From the NCBI RefSeq assembly GCF_008831285.2, contig NC_045143.1, positions 1,337,503 to 1,401,502 of the forward strand: 64,000 bases of DNA, given 5' to 3'. Position 1 is the first letter of the stretch; the number at the start of each line of letters is the position of its first letter. This document shows, piece after piece, positions 10,956 to 22,272 of this stretch. This stretch comes from Nymphaea colorata (lineage: Eukaryota; Streptophyta; Magnoliopsida; Nymphaeales; Nymphaeaceae). The notes beneath the pieces were generated by a model. The model did not search any database, had not been told where the DNA came from, and saw only the letters and a list, made by a program, of their open reading frames with translations. A program made the translations under genes and the position numbers.

Positions 10956-13900
10956 ATGGCGAACTTCAAGAGAATGTTGCTGGTGCTTCCTCTGTTCTTG
11001 TCCCTCTGTGCTGTCTCTGCATCTGCGCAGCGTAAGCATCACCTCATGCATTTCATACATCCTCTTCGTGTAAGAGGCCGCCCTTGCATGCTAGTTAGTT
11101 TTTCCTCTTAATTGTTTCATATTCGAATGAGCACGGTGAAAGCGAAATGGTGGTGATTTTGTGGTTTTTAGCTAGCGCCGCGAGTTACTGTCAAGATCTC
11201 CGGTCATTTTGGTAGAATTTTTCTGCACGTATCATGAACGGCCTGTTTTACGCAGAATGAGTTTCATTTAATAGTGGATTGTCTACTTGAATGCACATGC
11301 GCTGCTTTATGTCCCTTGTGCTACTTTGATTGAACACAGGAAGAAGAACTGTTTGGGTATGGAGCCTGATCTATATTGCGAATGTAATTTTTGCATTTGC
11401 CCTGATCCCCATATTTCGGTGGAGGCGGTTATTTTTCCTGTATTATTGATCGTTTCTAGACACTGAAAGGAACCTGTGTGTATGTGGCCATAGACGTAGG
11501 AGAACTTTGTCTCTAAGAGAGTGAAGCCATGATCTCATGAATGGTCTCATTTCCAACCCCAAAAATATGATATTATACAGATTATAGCAGGTGGTTGCAT
11601 GGGAAAAATAATAGAGTACCTCAAGTTATTCTGCTAACATCATTTGGTTTTTGTGTACAACTGCAGCGCTTGTGACTGTTGATTGTGGAACAACTGGTAC
11701 GTCTGCGGGTTACCTTGGGTTGACATGGTCTGGAGATGAGCAGTACGTGCAGACCGGTCAAATCGGAACAATTAAGATCGACAAAAGTACCTTCATACCA
11801 CCACTGGCCACTCTCCGCTACTTCCCGATAGGAAAGAAGAACTGCTACACTTTCCCGGGCATCGGCCAGGGAAGCAAGATCCTCATTCGTGCCTGGTTTA
11901 CCTATGGCAACTACGACGGCTTGTCGTCTCCCCCTGTATTCGGCCTCCAATTTGACGGCAATCCATGGGCCGACGTTACCACTTCTTTGAACAGCACAGC
12001 TATTGAGGAGATGATCTATGTCACCAAAGTCGATAATGTTAGCGTCTGTGTAGCTCAAACTCGCCCCCAAAATGTTCCCTTCATCTCTTGTCTTGAGATA
12101 AGAAGGCTTGGTGCAAAAATGTACACTTATATGGACGTTGACCGGTCCTTGCAGTTCCAGGGGAGGTATGCCTATGGATCAAACAGGGTCGTGAGGTAAG
12201 CTGCCGTTCTTTCTTCATTTTTTTTTTTTTTTTGGGTGGTAGTTGTTCAATACATTAGCTTGAAACATCTTTACTGTTGCAAAATGATAAACTTTTGGGT
12301 TCAGATTTTCACTTTTTAATCGTGAGAACTTTAGTCTGCCAAACCTCTAAATTTCTCTCCTTCACTAACCAAGTTGATGGATTTCCTGTTGGTACTTGTA
12401 AACTGAGCAGATACCGTGGACTTGAGAAAAGGCCAAATCAAGTATCAATTGACAGAAGATGATACGTACACATAAATATGTTTGTGATTAACTAATTCTG
12501 TGGCCCTTTTTGCAGGTATCCAGATGATACCTACGATCGTGGCTGGATTTTCATCAGTGATGAAACAAGCCTTGGGCTGACTACAATAACGAGCAGCTCC
12601 AACTCCATAACAACGAGCCTGGATGATAAACCACCGGTCGCTGTCCTGCGGCAGGCAATTACTCCGTCGTCGAGCTCCGCTTCCAAACTCGTCGTCCCCA
12701 ACCTCATGACGTCAGCGGTGCCAGTTCCTCACTACGTCGTCTTCTATTTCTTGGAAGTAATGGATAATGGCAGCAGGGCCTTCACTTTCCTCTTGGACGA
12801 CAAGACTTTCTATAGCCAGTCAATAGCACCAAATAGAACGGTGCTAGAGATATACCACCCTAACATCAACCTATCTGCTAGCTCTGTCTTTACGCTGGTG
12901 AGAGACGATGGCTCTGCTTTACCTCCTAGCATCAACGCAGCTGAGTTCTATAGGATCGGCGATTATATCGTCGGTGGGACCGAGAGCTCGGACGGTACGC
13001 CATCGCTCTCGTTGCTCTCTCCCTCGACTCCCTGCTCTCGGTCGACGCTCTATGCTCTCATTGCTCTTGCTCAGTGGGGCGGAACGATGGTCTCCAAGAG
13101 GAGACGCGCCACCTATGGCTTTTTATAACACGGTGGGAGGTTTGGTGCACAGAACGATGCTTTCTATCGGGGCGTTGGGGTGGATACCAGGCAACTTGCC
13201 CATCGTCTCTTACGTGATGTGGCCTCCTTTTTTTAGGCGCCTTAGACATAGTGTAGTAGACAGTGGTTTCGAGTTCCTTATATCTATTCTGTAAACCTTT
13301 CTTTTTCATACTTGGTTTTTAGGCGCCTTATACTTACTGAGATGGTTTCTGCTCCCCCTTCTCTCTCTCTAATAATTTCCTCCTTGTGATTAGTGAAAGC
13401 GCTAGGTGAGTTTCAGAGGAGCTACGTGCAACTTCAGGCATGGAGCGGCGACCCTTGTCTTCCCATCGATTATGCCTGGGATTGGATCAATTGCAGTTCT
13501 GATCCCGCACCACGAGTTACTGCGCTGTAAGTCTTTTTCTGTCATTGTGAAGTGCTTTTCTCAAATGCATCCCTGATCAAGTCATACTTATCATAATTGA
13601 TACACCCATCTTTAATTTCGTCCTCTATTACTTTTAATTTCGTCCTGTATTACTTTTACTGTTACTACCTTCACATGGCTGCTTTCTTAGGAAGATTGTC
13701 ATTGAAAAGATATGTGCATGTCATCCGACTGATTCATCCTTTTACTGATTCATCCTTTTCTTTCTTTTCCGAGTGGTACTTTGGCGCCGTGTAAAAGTAA
13801 CAGTTTGCTTTAGCCATGACCCGAATTAGGCTACTAAACTGCAGCTTCCTCTCAGCGTCGGCAGCCAAAATCAATCAAACCCCTCCTCTAATTTTCTTCT

Positions 13901-16900
13901 ATATTCTTCGGTCCCAGGAAATTGAGTGGCTATGGGCTGACCGGTTCCCTTGCAGACTTCAGTGGCTTGACTGCTCTTCAGACGATGTGAGTTGTATAGT
14001 TTGGTGTGTTTGCCCTCTCCTATTCCGATACATTAAGAGAATCTTTTGTTTTATTGTGGCAGTGATTTGCACAATAACAGCTTGAGCGGTAACATTCCAG
14101 AATTTCTTGGCAAATTTACCTTTTTGACGGAATTGTAAGCGCAAAACACACATAGCTAGTTCTTCTTTTAAATTTGGCTGGGGAGATGCAAGTTTATGGT
14201 TCTCTGTTGTGGTTTTGGTTATCGTTTGGGGCTACTGGTGCTTTGCAAATTTTGCAGGGATTATTGATATCTCTTTTGCATGCGTCTTCACCTTTTAATA
14301 TTTCATTTCTATCCTTTCTTTTGTGAAATTGCTTCTTGTTCATGGAACAAAACCTAATGTGCATGGCAGGAACTTGGCAGATAATCAACTTAATGGCTCC
14401 GTGCCTTCATCATTGATCAACTTAAAGATTCACCTGAAGTATGTGACACCAGCATTGTTAAATCTGGTTTGTTTTGTATGGCAATTTTTTTTAGAAACGA
14501 GGACCACTTTCAGGGTGGAAGCCTAGCCTTGCTGGCACCTCCCGGACAATGTAAAACTTCAGGCTCAGGCTAAAAAAGCACTAAACTCGAGCATGGGGTG
14601 GTTTGTACGAACTGAGACCCTCTTTCCGTTCCATTGCAGCATTTCAGGAAACAACCTTTCTGGAAACTCAAGTGACACTATAAACAAGAAGAAGAGTCAC
14701 GCAGGCACAATAGCTGGAGCAGTCCTTGGTTCTTTCTTGTTTTTGCTGCTAGTGATTCTAGTTGTCTTTTGCATTTTTAAGAAGCAACCAAACACTGCAG
14801 TTGAGTTGATCCTAGGTAAGGCAACTAGCTTCTCTCTCTTTGACTTTCCTTTTCTACCTTTCTGCTCCAAATTCTAATTGAAGAACTTACTCATCGTCAT
14901 ATGGGCCTCCAATGGATGGCTATACTTCTGTAAAACCAAAACAACCTTTTCGTTGATCTTTTTTCTAACATGAATAGATCAAGCTATAGGCAGGTCCATT
15001 ATGCAAATTGAAATTTTAAATTTCGAAAACAGGTCGCCAGGATATATTTTTTCTGTAAGGAGAACTTCATAACTGGCATGATAAAGTTCTAATTCTTATG
15101 TAAGGATTTCATTCAAATATGCTAGATCGCGAACTAAAGCAGCCGCATTTTGGAGAACCAAAGGTCAAGCAAAGTTTTACTTATGCTGAGATACAGGAAA
15201 TCACCAACAACTATGAGAAACTCATCGGTGAAGGAGGCTCTAGCAATGTTTACTATGGTCGGCTCGCCAATGGCACTGAAGTTGCTGTCAAGGAGATAAA
15301 AGAATCTCTCTCACAAGGAACGAAGGAGTTCGTAGCTGAGGTTTGATTGAATAGCCTCTATAAGGTAGATCCACTATATTTTAAGTGTGCACTTAGTGGT
15401 CTTTGGTCTTTCTCATTTCAGGTTAAGCTACTGATGACAGTTCATCACAAATGTCTAGTCTCCTTTGTTGGATACTGTGAGGAAGGCAGAAAACTCATTC
15501 TCCTTTATGAGTATATGAGTCGTGGGAATCTAAGACAGCTGCTATCAGGTATATACTATGTATAATTAAGTTTAAACTTTAAAATTCGGCATTTCATTGT
15601 TAAGATAATAAGGTATGAATAACTAAACCAGTTTAGATATAGGCCATCAACTTTTGCCAATGGTTTTGGAGTAAGAGAACACATGAACTCTCTCGTACCT
15701 CCTTGTTCCTAGGTTGTACACCTCTACCTCCTTACCCATGGTTTTTCTGTTGCTAGATGAAGTTGTACACCTCAACCTCCTTTACTTGTACATCTCTACC
15801 TCCTTTACTTGAGCGCACTGCAGACACACATTTGGGCTTCTGAGAACAGATCTGTTGTTTGCATTACTGGGCCTAACTGGGGGCCATAAAAAGCTTATGC
15901 ACATGAGTCTGTACAAGTAACTTCTGAATCTTAATTTCTTAGATTATTTTTTGCCAACTTTGGCCATTTAGATGTAATTTTACACGGTTTCCTTCATAAA
16001 ATATAATCTCCAGTCGCTCTTGCTTAAGTACACAATCTGTTTTGGCAAAATCATACAAAAATTGGCATTTTATTTGGTATTTTTAGATTCTACGGAATCA
16101 CCAGAATTTGGCTTTTTATGAGATTCCAGTTCTCTACATTATTGACCATTAATCAAGTTACCTAACCAAAGTCATAGTCAATTTTGTCAAATTCATGAAT
16201 GACATTGCTACTGACAAATTCATCCCTCCAATTTATTCAAGCGTTCCTAGTTTGTCATGGAACTTAACTAAAACTCTTCTACATTCAGATATTAAGAAAA
16301 TGGGATTGTCTTAGAATTGTAATTGACAGGGACAGATTCCTCCAATCCAAACAAAGCAGGGTGGATGTATCAATGGGTTATCAGGGCATTCAATGGTTTA
16401 TAAAGAATTTGAAGAAAAATACAAACTATTTGGTAGTTTTCACCTCCTTTTTACAAGGTGAAACCTTCCAAAGACCATACAACTTCATAAGCTCAACACG
16501 TAAAAGATAGTTCATGAGTTACTCTTGACTCTCTTGTTTTACAAGGACAACACTCAAAAGAAAGATCAGGGAGCAGGGTTTGCAGAAGTGGAAGTTGACC
16601 TAATTCACTGGAACATCATTCAGCTCAACACCGTTAACAACTTTTCACTTACCAACCATGACCTGTGTTAGTCAACCGAAACTTAAGAGAACAAACTTGA
16701 ACCCCATCAGTTATGTGATACTCAATTTACAGAGATAAACAACAATCACAGTTCTTACAATGAAACAGGTAACCACTTATTTGATGGGCTGTAGGCTGAA
16801 TTTGGGTCACATAGATTAAAAACTTTTCTTTTACAGGAAGGGCTAGCACATCTGTAGTTCTGACATGGGAAGCAAGACTTCAGATGGCACTAAGCGTTGC

Positions 16901-17953
16901 AACAGGTTGAAGCCTCCCACCTTTTCTGCAATCTGATTTGGCTTCATTGGAAAGTTTTTGTCTCAATTTACTAATACATTTCTTGGATGCAGGATTGGAC
17001 TATTTACATTCGGGATGTCATCCTGCAATTATTCATAGGGATGTGAAAACAACAAATATTCTTTTGGATGGAAAAATGAAGGCCAAAGTGGCAGATTTTG
17101 GCTTATCCAAAACAGGCTCCAAAGATGAAGTGACACATCTATCAACTGTAGTTGCTGGGACGCCCGGATATATTGATCCTGAGTATGTTAGATTTTATTC
17201 CTTTTACACGCACTTGCTTGAGTGCATCCCTAGGCATGGCCGACTTGAGCTTATGAAGAAAAAATAGGGTAGACGGAAGTGGGAAAATATGAAGCATAAA
17301 TGATAATTGCGTGAGAAAAAGGAAAAATCTTCCAATCATTTCAAACAAAAGGAACTTCCCACATGGAAATCATCAGAACTTACAGGAATATCATATAATA
17401 ATTTGTACACATGGCGAAAACTCTAATATGTGAAGTAGTTCCCCGTTCCTTGGTTGTTGATTAGAAAAGGTTGACTCCTTGATAATAGTAAAAGAAAGAA
17501 AGCTTACCTGTCTCTTGTGATTGCAGGTATTACAGCACAAACATGGTTACCCAGAAAAGTGACGTGTATAGCTTCGGGGTGGTTCTTTTTGAGCTGATGA
17601 CTGGATATCCTCCATTCTGTAGTGTATCTGAAGAGCGTTTTCATGTGGTGCAATGGGCAACAACAAGATTAACCAGAGGGGACATCCACTGTGTTGCAGA
17701 CCCAAAGCTGAGAGGGCAATACAATGTAAACTCCATGTGGACAGTTGCAGATATAGCAATTTCATGCACCTCCAAAGCTTCTCATATGAGGCCGCGCATG
17801 AGTGATGTGGTGAACCAACTGAGGGAGGCCCTTGAGGCAGAGACCTACCAACAGACTAGGACTGGTACCTCATTCAGAGAGGTTCAACTTTCATCATCAC
17901 CTTACGAATTTTCCAGTTCACGTATGACAACTTCATACCCACCAGCAAGATAG
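10956..17953 (+). CDS. RLK-B: malectin-like LRR receptor kinase, complete
   Basis: Full 13-exon gene, 876 residues with no internal stop. Exons: 10956-11031, 11667-12195, 12516-12994, 13394-13526, 13918-13986, 14063-14134, 14370-14438, 14640-14815, 15126-15340, 15422-15548, 16837-16905, 16993-17182, 17527-17953. The start is the ATG of MANFKRML, matching MAN... starts in C to F; an in-frame ATG at 10890 would add 22 unconserved residues. Signal peptide 1-25, malectin-like domain about 27-355, GDPC 380-383, three LRRs about 406-475, transmembrane helix about 495-520, kinase about 560-830 with HRDVK and DFG, making it an RD kinase. The ATP loop reads GEGGSSNV: the third glycine of GxGxxG is Ser, unlike every paralogue in the window. 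Exon 7 is one codon shorter than in A. Intron 3 carries about 316 extra bp compared with A. Confidence 0.95.
12995..13393 (+). repeat. Enlarged intron 3 of RLK-B with a repeated TTTTTAGGCGCCTTA motif
   Basis: The matching intron in RLK-A is 83 bp; here it is 399 bp. The extra part holds two copies of the palindromic motif AGGCGCCT within TTTTTAGGCGCCTTA, near 13231-13245 and 13316-13330. It looks like an inserted repeat of unknown class. The flanking exons stay in frame. Confidence 0.6.
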
Positions 17954-18520
17954 TTTGTTCTCCATCACAAGCTCCCTGCCTTCTAGTTCGTCTTCTGTGT
18001 TCTTCTAGATACATTCATTTGTTACGACGTAAAGCCATAAAATTCTTGGTTGTATGTCTAAATTATTTTGTACCATTTGTGAAGACATTATTTATCTGTA
18101 CAAACGTCGTTTCCAGGAATATACATGGATTTTATGCGCATCCATTTCATTCGTTTGAATAATAGCCAATCATAGACTACGTGTTTGTTAATCAATTTTC
18201 AGACTGTCCTTTTATGATTTTTTTTATTCGTTTCTTTCTCCAAATTCTTTCCTGAATTAAAGCTATTGACGAGTTCACTCCTGCATTATTTTGATCGTAA
18301 ATCTGTCCCAATATATGCATTTTGATCGTAATCGTTAGAAGGGCCATGCACCTCATACAATGGCCCCCTCGCTCCTGTCATCTAACAAATACTTTTATCA
18401 AAATAGCTTTCATAAATATATCAGGATGTTTGTGTTTTATTTAAAATAATTTTTTAGCAAAAAATAAAAAGTTTATTTTTTATCTGTGACCTAATTGATT
18501 TTTATGAATTTCCCTAATTA
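17954..18520. other. 3' UTR and 3' flank of RLK-B
   Basis: Single-copy version of the A-type 3' UTR, then flank similar to that of RLK-A up to about 18390, then AT-rich spacer. No gene seen. Confidence 0.7.
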
Positions 18521-18640
18521 TGCATTTCTTTTATTGCCGCAAAAGATTTTGCAAATTTTCATCTTATTTTTTTGCCAAAACAGCTTTTTTTTTTCATTGG
18601 AAAACAGTCCGTATTTTTTGTCAAGCTCCCTCAGGTAAGG

Positions 18641-18662
18641 CTCTCTCTCTCTCTCTCTCTCA
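18641..18662 (+). repeat. (CT)n microsatellite
   Basis: A 22-bp pure CT run. The surrounding pyrimidine-rich stretch (18620-18850) looks like plant 5'-leader DNA, but the ATG at about 18775 opens only a short frame. Confidence 0.85.
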
Positions 18663-20081
18663 GAGGCATCACTGAAGTGTATTCTGTTCCGTCCTCCTTC
18701 GATCTCCTTCTTTTTGTTCCCTTCACTTTCGTTCGGTGCTTCTTCCGATCCGGGAGTCAAAAATAGAGGCGAAGATGGAAGCTTCTGAGTCAAGTGCCCT
18801 TTCTTTCTTTTCCTTCTCCTTTCTCTTTGGTTCTTAGCTGTTTCTGTCGATTTTGTGGAAAATTTTCATGTTGGTAGAAAATTGTTCTCTTCACTGTGAT
18901 TTCACAGTAAATAATAATCTGAAGAATAGCAAAAAAAATTGATGAACAAAGAATACAGGGAACAAGCAGATCGGACTTAGTTGGGGTCTTGGCTGATAAT
19001 GCCCGCTTAAATTGGGTTTTGGTTCAAACACGATATTTTAACCTGAAAACTTGAATGCTACTAGCATTGCGTCTATTTTTGCATATAATGCAGCTTAGCC
19101 AGGTTGAAACCCAAATAAAAAATTCCTAGCTCCATCCCCAAAATGGGATCTCACTTACTTTCATCACTATACCCAGTGATTAATCTGGTGCAAGTTCAAG
19201 GACGGCTGCTCACATGATTTTCAGAAGATCACCTCTTCCGGAGGGTCTTGAAAGCAAGAGGCTGAACTCCGGCAGCAATGATGTATATATTATGAGATCT
19301 GTGATATTTCAGAAGAGGTAGCACTACCATTGTTGTTTCCATAGCGAAACCATGAAAACCATGTCTACTGTTTTTTGAGTTTTCTGTTACTCTTTGATCT
19401 TTATTGTTGATTTCATAGTTTGGACTTTAGTTCTTTGGGTCTTGGCATCAAGGGGCAGGAAACTCAACGGGGTTTAGAAGAACACCTGCTCTATTAGATG
19501 ACTGTGCGAAGAGGATCGTCAGGGTTGAAGTCATTTTTCTCAATGTAAGGGACGATGATTTATTCCTTTTTACAAGGAAAAGGAAAAAAAAAAGGTTTTT
19601 GTAATATTTGCATTGTTATTAGAGCAAGAAATGGATTGGAAATTAGAAGCTGTCGCCAACTTGAACTTGTTCCAAAAAAATCAACTCGTTTATAAACGAG
19701 TCGAGCCACTTATACTCCAAACATTAAATGAGTTGTAAGAACTCGACTCGTTTATGCTGACTCGGTTGGACTACTAAAAATGGTTTCACCTAATTATATA
19801 AACGGGATGACCGAACCACCAAAACCGATTCACTGATTTCTGTGTTTAACCCTTTCGTTTCGTCTTTTTTCTCTCTCTCCCACACACGGTGACGGGTCGG
19901 CCACGGCCACACCTCAACGCCGGTCTCTCTCCTCTCTACCACCCATACCGACTCACCGCCGCACAAGCCGTGACCACCAACCACCATCCGTCCGGCCGAG
20001 TCCGGCCACTACACTACACTGGTTAGTCTCTATTCTCGCCTTTCCCTGAAACCCTATCGTTCTCCGCCGATACAGATCTAG
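18663..20081. other. Spacer before the LOR fragment
   Basis: No gene supported. A short inverted repeat built on CTCGTTTATAAACGAG occurs near 19688-19705, with related motifs to about 19760. A short open stretch near 19235-19318 has no family match that I recognise. Confidence 0.5.
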
Positions 20082-20423
20082 GGTTTTGCCGCTTCGCTGC
20101 CCTTCAGCCGCAACGGCTTCACGGTCTTCGACTCCAAGGGCAACCATCTCATCCGAGTGGACAATTACGCCTCCGACCACAAGGGCGAGTTGTTGCTTAT
20201 GGAGGCATCCGGCCACCCGCTCCTCACCCTCCGCCGAAAGGTTGGATACCGGCACCCCATCTCTCTCTCTCCCTCTCTTTCGATGCATTAATGGAGTCTC
20301 ACTCACCGACATCCATCTCCTGTTTTTTGGTTTGTGCAGCGGCTGAGATGAGCTGAGCCTGGGGGAGCAGTGACAGGTGTTCGAAGGGGATGATGGTGCC
20401 CGGGCTCGTAGACGGTGTGTCTC
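20082..20423 (+). pseudogene. LURP-one-related (LOR) protein, broken fragment
   Basis: The first block (20082-20240) reads NGFTVFDSKGNHLIRVDNY followed by ELLLMEASGHPLLTLRRK, the characteristic start of plant LOR proteins (relatives of LURP1 in Arabidopsis, a defence-responsive protein). A GT donor follows RRK. The second block (20340-20423), after a CAG acceptor, reads LSLGEQ, then a TGA at 20371-20373 where the family has Trp, then QVFEGDDG. No in-frame ATG precedes the first block (stop at 20079-20081), and I cannot find the later exons for the C-terminal half. I read it as a decayed 5' part of a LOR gene. It could conceivably act as 5' leader sequence for the SHG1-like gene downstream. 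Confidence 0.7.
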
Positions 20424-22272
20424 TTTCGCTCTCTCTTTCTCTCTTATATGGTTTTCCATCTTCTTGATGTAGGTTCGAGGTTTGAATATGAATGTGTAGG
20501 CTCCAGAGAGGTTTGAAGAGGAAGCCGATGGCATTGATCAAGAAACCGCGCAAAGCGGTAATCAATCTCTTTCTTAAATTTTATTTGTTTTGAGAAACAT
20601 TCTTCGGGTTGCGTTTGAATTGGAGCTTTTACACATAATTGGTTTTCATGGTGGATTTTGTTTGCCTGCATTTGCATTTTACCCTTTTTAGTTGGACCAT
20701 AGAATTTGCTTTGATGTCGTAAATGAGTTACACGAGTTGACGAAATTATTTTTGACATTTTCACTCCATATATATATTTTTCATTTTTCTTACTTTTTAT
20801 TTTTAACATAGTTTAAAATATTTTAAAATACTTTTAAAATTCCATAACGTTGAAAAACAGGGAGATGATATTTATCAGCCGATACACCATCGTAGCGCCG
20901 ATATAAAATCCTCTTGAACAAATTGGGGAGATTAGCAAAATCTTTTTTTTTTTTGGCTAGAGAGTAGAGAATTACGAGTCTGTTCGGTAGCTTTTAGGGG
21001 AAATTTTTATCCCTGGGTGCCTATTTCTTATGAGCAGAAAGGTTGTGGATCTCAATTGCGAGTTAGATCCAGGTTTTCTATGGACTCTCCGAAATTTTGG
21101 TCTATGAATGACTCTTCATGGTCTACTGGACCTCAGTCCGGACCTTATCAGAATCAAGTCTAGCACCGGCAAGATTGGCCCTATTGGCATCGTAGGTCGT
21201 GGACGAGTGTGCGCCCTTGCAGGTCTCCCATCTGTTCTCCACCCTTCTCCCCTTCTGCTTATTGCTACCGACGCGCTTTGGTCAAGTGGCCATGCTCATC
21301 AAGGTCCTCTCTCTCTTTCTCTCTCGTATTTTCGTTTACCTGCTTGATTCTCCTGCTATAGAGAGTTCGTTGTGAAGAGACAGAGAGCGGTAAATGATTG
21401 GTGGAATCAGAAAGGGTAGTTATTTCGGGATCGAATGAAAAAACAAAGGTAATAGAGACTGGTTATCAGATGGACGGATAAGAATAAGGATTTATGGAGG
21501 AATTGCTGAAAGAACACGCGAACGAAACCAAGAAGAAGACAACGCGATTTGGGAGGCGTTTGAGATTGATATATAAGGCGTTTGAGGAGCGGATTCCTAT
21601 TGCTGCTGGGGCTGCTGGGTTGCTATTTATCAATTGGTGATAGAGAGGAAACTGTCTTATCAGTTGGGTTTTGTATGCTGTAAATCTGTAGCATCACTAT
21701 ATGACTATAAGTTGCTTCAATTCCGGGATGCCTGATTCTAATATTCACTAATGTGGTACTTTCCACTTTCCACGCAGGGCGTGTTTGGATCACCCAGTGA
21801 TAGAAATTTAACCCTTGAGATTTTTGCTTGTGATCCAAAGGACAGGTCCCCAATTGGTCCCGGGTTGGTGAACAAGTGGGTGCATCCGAATGTGTGTCTG
21901 GACTTTGGATTCAGTGAAAGTCCCACTAATTTCCATGACATTCTTTGGCCTTCTGTTTCTCTGTTTGTTTTTCTTTTTAATAAAGAAAGTCTTCCCTGGT
22001 TGGAAATCTGTGACTCCCTTCAGTAAGGGTTGAGTGAAAATGGGTTTTAGACTTTTAGTTCCCTTGAGTTGAGTTCCTCAAATCCAAGAACATCCTTATT
22101 CACATAGTTCACATTATTCATGTTAATATTCTATGTATTTTACTAAGTTGGAGCGACTTCAATTTCAGGTGAATGTTCAGCAGGCGTCAGCTAGCAACTA
22201 GTTGCAGTCAAGCCGCTTCAGGTGAACTCTGTACATGCATCAAGTAACAACTAGTTGCAGCGAAGCAGCTTG
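20424..22272. other. Spacer or leader region before the SHG1-like gene
   Basis: No coding exon recognised. Poly-T and CT runs are frequent. The promoter and 5' leader of the SHG1-like gene should be here. A possible leader exon begins after the acceptor near 22168, where several stops precede the ATG at 22273. The stretch from about 21778 (GGGCGTGTTTGGATCACCC) looks like a transposon end, but I found no partner end. Confidence 0.45.

Noticed and set aside
21751-22026. 91-codon frame as an exon between LOR and SHG1
   Set aside because: No family resemblance, and it ends in low-complexity Phe/Leu sequence. The start resembles a transposon terminus.
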